Shown piece by piece: positions 1 to 4,878 of a stretch of DNA of 5,048 bases. A program made the position numbers and the translations under genes. Each line of letters starts with the position of its first letter. Within the stretch, counting starts at the first letter, position 1. The DNA comes from Chloroflexota bacterium (GTDB lineage Bacteria; Chloroflexota; UBA6077; FW602-bin22; JACQUS01): positions 1 through 5,048 of the forward strand of contig JACQUS010000580.1 in assembly GCA_016210125.1 (NCBI GenBank). The letters are read 5' to 3'. The notes under the pieces were generated by a model, which did no database searches, had not been told where the DNA came from, and was given only the letters and a program-made list of their open reading frames with translations.

Positions 1-2
1 GC

Positions 3-482
3 ATCCTGATCGCCGGGGTCGGCTACGGCAACCTGCGCGACCTGTCGTTGGGGCCGCTGCTGGTCGAGCGGCTGCGCCGGCGGGGCTGGCCGGAGGGCGT
101 GGTGGTCGAGGACCTGAGCTTCGGCGCCGTGGCCGCGCTGCACTGGCTCCAGGCCCACGCACCCTTCGATGCCGCTGTGTTCCTCGCTGGCGTGCCCCGT
201 GGCCGGCCGCCGGGCTCCATCCACCGCTACGAGTGGGCGCCGGAGCCGGTCGCCACCGCAGAGCTGCACGCCCGGGTGGCCGAGGGCGTCACCGGTGTCA
301 TCGACCTGGAGGCCCTCCTCGCGGTCGCCGGGGCCTTCGCGGCCCTGCCGCGGCGCGTCCTGGTCATCGAGGTCGAGCCGCGCGACCGCGAGTGGGGACC
401 GGCCCTGAGCCCAGGGGTGGAGACGGCGGCGGCCGAGATCGAGGCGCTGCTGCCCGGCGTCGTCGAGGAGCTGCTGGCGTGA
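3..482 (+). CDS. Divergent hydrogenase maturation protease-like protein (5' end outside window)
   Basis: This is a partial gene. The frame is open from the first complete codon at position 3, and the residues just before the TTG at 48 already belong to the conserved N-terminal strand (ILIAGVGYGN), so the true start lies to the left. The fold matches the HyaD/HybD/HycI peptidase family, which clips the C-terminal tail of the [NiFe]-hydrogenase large subunit after nickel insertion. Supporting features are the N-terminal GVG turn, a strand ending in VVVEDLSFG near visible residue 40, a GxPPG loop near 70, and the family-typical end VLVIEVEP followed by LSPGVETAAAEI. The N-terminal metal-binding motif is degenerate: where active members have DDGFG or DEGFG, this protein reads DLSLG, so the acidic nickel-sensing residue (Glu16 of E. 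coli HybD) appears to be Leu. It may be a non-proteolytic paralogue or have unusual specificity. The family call is fairly secure; activity is doubtful. It overlaps the next gene by 4 bases. Confidence 0.72.
   Translation: MLIAGVGYGNLRDLSLGPLLVERLRRRGWPEGVVVEDLSFGAVAALHWLQAHAPFDAAVFLAGVPRGRPPGSIHRYEWAPEPVATAELHARVAEGVTGVIDLEALLAVAGAFAALPRRVLVIEVEPRDREWGPALSPGVETAAAEIEALLPGVVEELLA
465..470 (+). promoter_or_regulatory. Ribosome binding site for the winged-helix gene
   Basis: GAGGAG lies 8 bases before the GTG at 479, inside the end of the preceding gene. It supports that GTG over the upstream in-frame starts, which would overlap the preceding coding sequence by more than 200 bases. Confidence 0.55.
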
Positions 483-886
483 GCGCCGGACCGAACGGAC
501 GCGAGGCCCTCGAGGAGCTCTCCTGGCGCGCGGAGATCCTCCAGGCCATGTACTGGATGCATGGCGAGGGGCTCGCCGACGAGGTCCGGCCGGCGGCGCT
601 GGCGGACTTTCTGGCGACCGATTCCGACACCGTAGCGCGCCACATGCGCCAGCTCGCCGCCGACGGCTACCTGGAGGCCGTGGCGAGCCTAGGCGAGCCT
701 GCGGTAGCCCGCAGCCACTACCGCCTGACGCCCCTGGGCCTGGCCGAGGGCGGCCGCAGCTTCCGCGACGAGTTCGCGGACCTGACGCGCCCGGCGCACG
801 GCGCCTGCGCGCCGGGCTGCTGGTGCCACGACCCGCGCCACGCCGGCGAGCCCTGCCCGAGCCACCCCGAGGGAGCGCGAGCGTGA
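479..886 (+). CDS. Winged-helix domain protein with C-terminal Cys/His cluster
   Basis: This encodes a 135-residue protein starting at GTG 479, which overlaps the previous stop (GTGA). Residues about 14-88 look like a winged helix-turn-helix: a helical start, LADFLATDSDTVARHMRQL as helix-turn-recognition helix (about 41-59), DGYLEAV as the strand entering the wing, and HYRLTPLGLAEG as the closing strand and helix. The tail (about 107-129) is rich in possible metal ligands: His107, Cys110, Cys114, Cys116, His117, His121, Cys126 and His129. The spacing CxxxCxCH then HxxxxCxxH suggests a bound metal (Zn, Ni or Fe) or Fe-S cluster, but this is inference. Sitting between two hydrogenase protease genes with overlapping ends at both sides, it is probably co-translated with them. 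It could be a metal- or redox-responsive regulator of the operon, or a maturation factor using the wHTH as a protein-binding fold. I do not recognise a named family. Confidence 0.72.
   Translation: MSAGPNGREALEELSWRAEILQAMYWMHGEGLADEVRPAALADFLATDSDTVARHMRQLAADGYLEAVASLGEPAVARSHYRLTPLGLAEGGRSFRDEFADLTRPAHGACAPGCWCHDPRHAGEPCPSHPEGARA
869..875 (+). promoter_or_regulatory. Ribosome binding site for the hydrogenase protease gene
   Basis: GAGGGAG ends 7 bases before the GTG at 883. It supports starting the protease there, directly before the conserved RVLVAGVGN strand, rather than at the in-frame ATG at 823, which would add about 20 residues not expected in this family. Confidence 0.55.
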
Positions 887-1383
887 CAGGGCGTGTGCTG
901 GTGGCCGGCGTCGGGAATCTCCTCCGCCGCGACGACGGGTTCGGCGTGGCCGTCGCGCGGCGGCTCGTGTCCGACGGCGACCTGCCGCCGGGCGTGGACG
1001 TCATCGAGACGGGCATCGGCGGGCTCAGCGTCGTCCAGCAGCTCATGGACGGCTACCGGGCGCTCATCGTGCTCGACGCGGTGGAGCGCGGCGCGGCGCC
1101 CGGCACGGTCTTCGTCCTGCAGCCGCAGGTGCCAGGCCCAGAGGAGCTGGGTGTCGAGGCCTGGCGGGCGCTCTTCTCGAACCTCCACCTGGCCGAGCCC
1201 TCGCGGGTCTTCATACTGGCCAAGGCCGTGGGCGCGCTGCCCGAGCGCGTGCTGCTCGTCGGCTGCCAGCCGCACGACCGCGAGACGCTGGGCGAAACGC
1301 TCAGCGATGCGGTCGAGGCGGCCGTCGACCTCGCCGCGCGGCGCGTCCGCGAGCTGATCGCGGCGTGCGCGGCGGAGGGCTGA
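883..1383 (+). CDS. [NiFe]-hydrogenase maturation protease (HyaD/HybD/HycI family)
   Basis: This encodes a 166-residue endopeptidase, close to the usual 150-170. Enzymes of this family act in the cytoplasm and remove a short C-terminal peptide from the hydrogenase large subunit once nickel is in place, which closes the active site. The N-terminus carries the signature GVGNLLRRDDGFG (about 9-21); Asp18 matches the nickel-contacting Glu16 of E. coli HybD. Glu42 in IETGIGG falls at the second ligand (Asp62 in HybD) and His102 in NLHLAEP at the third (His93). The end has the typical GCQPHD then LGETLSDAV pattern (127-144). Unlike the first gene of the window, all three metal positions hold plausible ligands, so this is the likely active protease. 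It starts with GTG overlapping the previous stop by 4 bases and is followed 6 bases later by the HypC gene. A specific symbol is not assigned because the cognate hydrogenase class is not visible. Confidence 0.92.
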   Translation: MTGRVLVAGVGNLLRRDDGFGVAVARRLVSDGDLPPGVDVIETGIGGLSVVQQLMDGYRALIVLDAVERGAAPGTVFVLQPQVPGPEELGVEAWRALFSNLHLAEPSRVFILAKAVGALPERVLLVGCQPHDRETLGETLSDAVEAAVDLAARRVRELIAACAAEG

Positions 1384-1389
1384 CGAGCG

Positions 1390-1629
1390 ATGTGTGTTGC
1401 TCTCCCGGCCAAGGTCGTGGACGTCACAGAGAGCGCGGCGGTGGTAGAGCTGCTCACCGGCGGGCGGCGCCAGGCCAGCCGGGGCTTGCGACCCGACGCC
1501 CGGGTCGGCGATTTCGTCCTCGTCGACCGCGGTCTGATCGTCGAGGTGGTCACGCCGGACGAGGCGGCCGAGCTCCTCGCCTTCTACCGGCAGCTCGCGG
1601 CGACCCTGGAGCAGGAGATGAGCCCGTGA
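1390..1629 (+). CDS. hypC: HypC/HybG/HupF family hydrogenase formation chaperone
   Basis: This encodes a 79-residue protein of the HypC family, whose members are usually 75-95 residues. HypC pairs with HypD to assemble and carry the Fe(CN)2CO group, then hands it to the hydrogenase large-subunit precursor. The N-terminus MCVALPAKVV has the obligatory Cys2, the iron ligand exposed after Met removal, followed by the Pro6 turn. A small beta-barrel follows, and then VGDFVLVDRGLIVEVV (39-54), the second family motif, and a C-terminal helix rich in Glu and Ala. One departure stands out: most family members have VLVHxG here, with the histidine equivalent to His51 of E. coli HypC, whereas this protein has Asp46. 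The ATG at 1390 is preceded by GGAGGG at 1374-1379. The gene sits 6 bases after the protease gene and 10 bases before the DUF6390 gene, in one probable operon. Confidence 0.93.
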   Translation: MCVALPAKVVDVTESAAVVELLTGGRRQASRGLRPDARVGDFVLVDRGLIVEVVTPDEAAELLAFYRQLAATLEQEMSP

Positions 1630-1639
1630 GGTCTGGGTC

Positions 1640-2371
1640 ATGAGCTCCACACTGGCCGGGCCGCTGCGGTTCATCCGCTACGCCTTCATGCCCAACCGGC
1701 TACAGTACTGCGGCGGCGACGACAATGCGACGCTGTTCGGCTACGCCGCGGAGGGTCGGGTCGACGCCGGCCTGCCGCCCCTGCTCGGCAAGTTCGTCGG
1801 CGCGCTGCCCTACCTGCGGCTGATCGCTGAGGCCAACGGCATCGCCGACCCCTTCGACGAGCGCGTCGTCGAGGCCTACTGGCTGGGAAACGAGCTGCTG
1901 GAGCGGGTCGAGGTGCGCCAGTTGCACGACGCGCTGCTGGCGCGGTTCGGCGGGCAGCTCCAGGGGCGAACGCGGCACTGGGTGCGGGCGAAGGCACCGG
2001 CCGGGGCGCGGCCACACCACAGCTTCCACGTGCTGGACGTGCACCGGCACGTTGGCGAGCTGGAGAGCACCCTGGCCACCATGGATGCCTGTCGCATCTC
2101 GTGGGGCCAGGTGCGGCAGGTCCGGCCGGGCGAGTTGCTCGTGGAGCGGCAGCCCCTGGTGCTGCGGTGCGGCAAGCTGGACCTGGGACCGCCACAGGTC
2201 GAGCACATCCTGACGGCCGCCTGGGGCCGCACCCTCCTTGGCGACGCCGCGCCTGGGGCCTGGGTGTCGATCCACTGGGGCTGGGCCTGCGAGGTCCTGA
2301 CGCAGCGCCAGCTCAGCACCCTAAGGCACTACACGCTGCTGCACCTGGGCCTGGCGAGCCAGACCCTCTAG
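1640..2371 (+). CDS. DUF6390 family protein, hydrogenase-operon associated
   Basis: This encodes 243 residues starting at ATG 1640, with GAGGT at 1628-1632 as ribosome binding site. It resembles the uncharacterised DUF6390 family, which I recall as occurring beside hydrogenase maturation genes in high-GC bacteria; that identification is from memory of the motifs, not a search. Visible conserved-looking blocks are RYAFMPNRLQYCGGDDNA (13-30), LIAEANGIADPFDERVVEAY (61-80) followed by WLGN, PHHSFHVLDVHRHVG (125-139) and WVSIHWGWACEVLTQRQL (208-225). Cys24, the His126/His127/His130 group and Cys217 are candidate metal or cofactor contacts. There is no signal peptide and no membrane segment, so a cytoplasmic protein is expected. 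Its place directly after hypC suggests an assembly, folding or quality-control role for the hydrogenase, but the sequence shows no catalytic motif I can name. It is the last gene of the apparent operon. Confidence 0.78.
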   Translation: MSSTLAGPLRFIRYAFMPNRLQYCGGDDNATLFGYAAEGRVDAGLPPLLGKFVGALPYLRLIAEANGIADPFDERVVEAYWLGNELLERVEVRQLHDALLARFGGQLQGRTRHWVRAKAPAGARPHHSFHVLDVHRHVGELESTLATMDACRISWGQVRQVRPGELLVERQPLVLRCGKLDLGPPQVEHILTAAWGRTLLGDAAPGAWVSIHWGWACEVLTQRQLSTLRHYTLLHLGLASQTL

Positions 2372-2377
2372 GCGCCG

Positions 2378-2396
2378 GCTGCGGCCCTGGGCCAGC
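2378..2396 (+). terminator. Weak GC-rich hairpin after the hydrogenase accessory operon
   Basis: An 11-base perfect inverted repeat at 2383-2393 (GGCCC, T, GGGCC) can be extended through GCT at 2378-2380 and AGC at 2394-2396 if two bases bulge out. It lies 7 bases after the DUF6390 stop. No run of T follows, so it could be a poor terminator, an RNA-stabilising stem, or chance in such GC-rich DNA. Confidence 0.2.
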
Positions 2397-2404
2397 GCGT
2401 TGCC

Positions 2405-2409
2405 GGAGG
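2405..2409 (+). promoter_or_regulatory. Ribosome binding site before a signal-peptide-like N-terminus
   Basis: GGAGG lies 8 bases before a GTG at 2418. Spacing and strength are as good as any site in the window, which argues that the short exported-protein start behind it was once a real gene. Confidence 0.45.
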
Positions 2410-2417
2410 CGCGACAC

Positions 2418-2500
2418 GTGCGCTGGATCGCCGCCTTGGCCGTCGCCATGCTGGCCATCGCCGCCGGGAGCGCGGCGGCGCTCACGCCCACGCCGCGAGC
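2418..2500 (+). pseudogene. 5' remnant of an exported-protein gene (signal peptide only)
   Basis: From GTG 2418 the frame reads as a textbook short signal peptide. An Arg-Trp start is followed by a hydrophobic core IAALAVAMLAIAAG (about residues 4-17), then SAAALTPTP, where AAA before LTPTP fits signal peptidase cleavage. After about residue 27 the same frame becomes low-complexity Arg/Gly/Pro text down to a stop at 2733-2735. There it overlaps the DUF3883 coding region in another frame, so it is only a shadow. I read this as the first part of a secreted or periplasmic protein gene whose remainder was lost where the DUF3883 fragment begins. The end coordinate is approximate (about 2490-2512). 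It could also be a chance hydrophobic frame, but the good ribosome binding site argues against that. The original product cannot be named. Confidence 0.45.
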
Positions 2501-2508
2501 CGGAGCTG

Positions 2509-2952
2509 GTGGTGGCAGATCCCCCGTTGATCCTCGGCCAGGCGCTCGTGCTGCCGTCCAGCGATCCGGAGGACCGCGAGCGCCACGACCGGCGGATCGA
2601 GGAGATCGCCGTCCGCGCGGCCTGGGCCTACGAGGAGGCGCACGGCGCGGTCGTCGAGGACGTGTCCGACCCGGCGCAGAAGATGGGCTTCGATCTCCGC
2701 TCGCGTCGGCCGGACGGCAAGGTGCGCTGCATTGAGTTGAAGGGCCCCCGCGCCGTCGGCGAGGTCGAGGTGACGGAGAGCGAGTGGACCAAGGCGGCGA
2801 ACCTGCGCGCGGACTACTGCCTCTACGTCGTCTACAACTGCGCCGCCACCCACCCGAGGCTCTTGCGAGTTCGGGACCCGTTTGGGAGCTTGCTTTTCAC
2901 GGGGGGAGCTATCATTAATGAGGCGGCGATTTTTCAAGCGGCGGAGGTTTGA
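2509..2952 (+). pseudogene. C-terminal fragment of a DUF3883-domain helicase (or small DUF3883 protein)
   Basis: The 147-residue frame starting at GTG 2509 matches the end of large SNF2/DEAD-type helicases that finish in a DUF3883 domain. It begins inside what is normally an internal linker (DPPLILGQALVLP, 4-16), followed by a helix RIEEIAVRAAWAYEEAHG (29-46) and then the DUF3883 core. The core shows GFDLRSRRPDG (60-70), IELKG (75-79), VTESEWTKAANLRADYCLYV (88-107), RVRDPFGSL (120-128) and a normal-looking end IFQAAEV. Asp62 with Glu76-Leu-Lys78 resembles the D...ExK core of PD-(D/E)XK nucleases, a fold proposed for this domain. No helicase motif lies upstream, since the DUF6390 gene is there in another frame, so about the first 85% or more of a helicase would be missing. 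The start is weak: only GGAG 3 bases before it. It may be untranslated, or a stand-alone small protein. Its stop is followed in the same frame by the UvrD-like gene. Confidence 0.65.
2943..2948 (+). promoter_or_regulatory. Ribosome binding site for the UvrD-like helicase gene
   Basis: GGAGGT ends 7 bases before the GTG at 2956 and lies inside the last codons of the DUF3883 frame. This is a strong site at ideal spacing. It fixes the helicase start and suggests translation coupled to the upstream frame. Confidence 0.65.
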
Positions 2953-2955
2953 GCC

Positions 2956-4878
2956 GTGGATTGGCGCGATGGCTTGGACGACAAGGCGAGGCGAATCGCG
3001 GGTTCAGACCAGTCCCCCCTTCGCGTTGTGGCCGGGCCTGGGACCGGGAAGACATTCTCATTGATTCGGCGAGTGGCACGTCTCCTTCAGGAGGGTGCCA
3101 AGCCTGACGCGATCTTCGCCTGTAGCTTTACGCGCACTGGCGCCAATGACCTCCACAAGGAACTCTTGAAGCTGGCCATGCCGAACACAGGCCGTGTGCA
3201 ATCCGGTACTCTTCACTCCTTCTGCTTTCGCCTGCTTCGCCGGGCTGAAGTGCTTCAGCTGACAGGAAGAGTTCCTAGACCTCTAATGAAGTTCGAGCAG
3301 CGATTTCTCCTTGAAGACCTGCGCCGAGGCACCTTCGGCGGAGTACGTGACTGCAACAGGAGACTGGAGGCATTCAATTCCGCGTGGGCACGTCTTCAGT
3401 CCGACGAACCTGGCTGGCCTACCGATCCAACGGATCGGGCCTTTCAAAGCCAACTGCTGTCATGGCTTCAATTCCAAGAAGCGATGCTTGTAGGCGAGCT
3501 CATTCCGGAGGCTCTTCGATTCCTGCGCGGGAATCCGGCGTCGCCGTTCCGGCCCCGCTTCGCGCATGTGCTCGTAGACGAGTATCAAGACCTCAACCGG
3601 GCGGAGCAGGCACTCCTCGACCTCCTTGCCAATGGCGGTACGCTTACCGTCGTCGGAGATGAGGATCAATCCATTTACTCCTTCAAGTACGCCCACCCTG
3701 AGGGCATTTCTGCATTTGATCAAACCCACCCGGCAACCGCCGATGAGAGCCTTGATGAGTGCAGGAGGTGCCCAATTACGGTTGTCGAAATGGCAAACCA
3801 TCTGATTCAGTACAACCCCGCCCGCAGCGCAAGGATCCTGGTCCCACTGGCTGGAGCACCTCCCGGCGAAGTCTTCGTAGTGCAGTGGAGCAGCTTGGAC
3901 GGTGAGGTAGAGGGAATCGCGAAGTTCGTAGACACTCGTGTCAAAGCTGCAGACGTGGAAGCTGGCGGTGTGCTCATCCTGTCTCCGCGGCGACAATTGG
4001 GGTACAGGATTCGGGACGCGCTGAACAACATGGGGACGCGCGCCCACAGCTTCTTTCATGAGGAAGCCCTGGACGGCAACCCTAAGGAGCTTGGAGCAAG
4101 CCAGGCCCAACAGGCATTTGTCCTGCTGACCCTTCTTGCCAATCCTGATGATCGGGTTGCGCTCCGGTCTTGGTGTGGCTTCGGAAGCGACTCACTGCGA
4201 AAGAATGGCTGGGCGCGTCTGCGGGCTCACTGTGAGAGCACCGGCGAGTCTCCGAGAGAGGCTTTGGACCGCATCGTCGCCGGACAGGTCAAGCTCCCAT
4301 ACACCGGCGATATCGTCGCTCGATACTGTGACGCAATGAAGCAGGTGGCCCACATGGCCGATCTTCGCGGCCAGGACCTTTTGGACGCGGTATTCCCATC
4401 TGCTGATTGGTCCGAACCGTTCCGATTCATTGGCGCGTCAATTAGACAGCAAGACTATGACTCGCAACTTCTACTTGAGGAGACCAGGATCGCCGTAACT
4501 CAGCCCGAGCTACCCACCGACGTTGATTATGTTCGAGTGATGAGCCTTCATAAGTCGAAGGGCCTAACAGCCGATTTGGTGGTGATTGTCGGTTGCATCG
4601 AGGGCTTGATTCCATTCATTGATGATGACCTCCCGCCAGCCGATAGCGAGAGGTCACTGCACGAGCAGCGTCGGCTGTTCTACGTCGCTATAACACGCAC
4701 GCGACAAACGCTTGTAATCTCCAGCTTTGTCAGGCTGCCACGCGACCTCGCCCATCGGATGGGTGCGCCAGTGCGGGGCGGAGGGCCCACAGAGGCCAAC
4801 ACCATCGCCTCGCAGTTCATTGACGAGCTAGGACCTCGGAAACCGGACACGATCTCCGGCGATGACTTCTTCCATTGA
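2956..4878 (+). CDS. UvrD/PcrA-like superfamily 1A DNA helicase
   Basis: This encodes a 640-residue ATP-dependent helicase with all SF1A motifs in order. They are Walker A AGPGTGKT (26-33), Ia FTRTGANDL (58-66), GTLHSFC (84-90), DEAD-like motif II VDEYQD (207-212), III VGDEDQSIYSFKYA (233-246), the arginine region DECRRCP (267-273), V VMSLHKSKGL (528-537) and VI LFYVAITRTR (574-583). Such proteins use ATP to translocate 3'-5' on single-stranded DNA. It is shorter than housekeeping UvrD/PcrA (about 720 residues) and lacks their C-terminal extension, ending in an acidic DDFFH tail. It therefore looks like one of the accessory UvrD-like helicases found in mobile and defence regions. It is longer than GajB of Gabija (about 500 residues), and no GajA-type nuclease is present. 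GTG 2956 has a strong ribosome binding site and leaves 3 bases after the upstream stop. GC is visibly lower (about 47-60% in counted 60-base blocks) than in the hydrogenase genes, which suggests acquisition by transfer. A role in defence is inferred from its neighbour only. Confidence 0.93.
   Translation: MDWRDGLDDKARRIAGSDQSPLRVVAGPGTGKTFSLIRRVARLLQEGAKPDAIFACSFTRTGANDLHKELLKLAMPNTGRVQSGTLHSFCFRLLRRAEVLQLTGRVPRPLMKFEQRFLLEDLRRGTFGGVRDCNRRLEAFNSAWARLQSDEPGWPTDPTDRAFQSQLLSWLQFQEAMLVGELIPEALRFLRGNPASPFRPRFAHVLVDEYQDLNRAEQALLDLLANGGTLTVVGDEDQSIYSFKYAHPEGISAFDQTHPATADESLDECRRCPITVVEMANHLIQYNPARSARILVPLAGAPPGEVFVVQWSSLDGEVEGIAKFVDTRVKAADVEAGGVLILSPRRQLGYRIRDALNNMGTRAHSFFHEEALDGNPKELGASQAQQAFVLLTLLANPDDRVALRSWCGFGSDSLRKNGWARLRAHCESTGESPREALDRIVAGQVKLPYTGDIVARYCDAMKQVAHMADLRGQDLLDAVFPSADWSEPFRFIGASIRQQDYDSQLLLEETRIAVTQPELPTDVDYVRVMSLHKSKGLTADLVVIVGCIEGLIPFIDDDLPPADSERSLHEQRRLFYVAITRTRQTLVISSFVRLPRDLAHRMGAPVRGGGPTEANTIASQFIDELGPRKPDTISGDDFFH

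Noticed and set aside
718..1674. Long minus-strand open frame (318 residues) opposite the protease and hypC genes.
   Set aside because: It lies antisense to three well-supported genes. Long antisense frames are expected at this GC content, and the translation is Arg/Ala/His-rich with no motif.
1700..2275. Minus-strand open frame of 191 residues opposite the DUF6390 gene.
   Set aside because: It is antisense to a gene with a good start, ribosome binding site and conserved blocks; no domain is recognisable.
2101..2508. Upstream in-frame extension of the DUF3883 frame across the DUF6390 gene.
   Set aside because: The extra residues are Pro/Gly/Arg/Ala-rich shadow sequence overlapping a real gene in another frame. 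Protein-like sequence begins only at about 2497-2509.
3460..4110. Minus-strand open frame of 216 residues inside the helicase gene.
   Set aside because: It is fully antisense to intact helicase motifs II and III, with no family resemblance and no ribosome binding site that stands out.
2956..4878. Assignment of the helicase as GajB of a Gabija system.
   Set aside because: It is about 640 rather than about 500 residues, and no GajA-type ATPase/TOPRIM nuclease gene is adjacent in the window.
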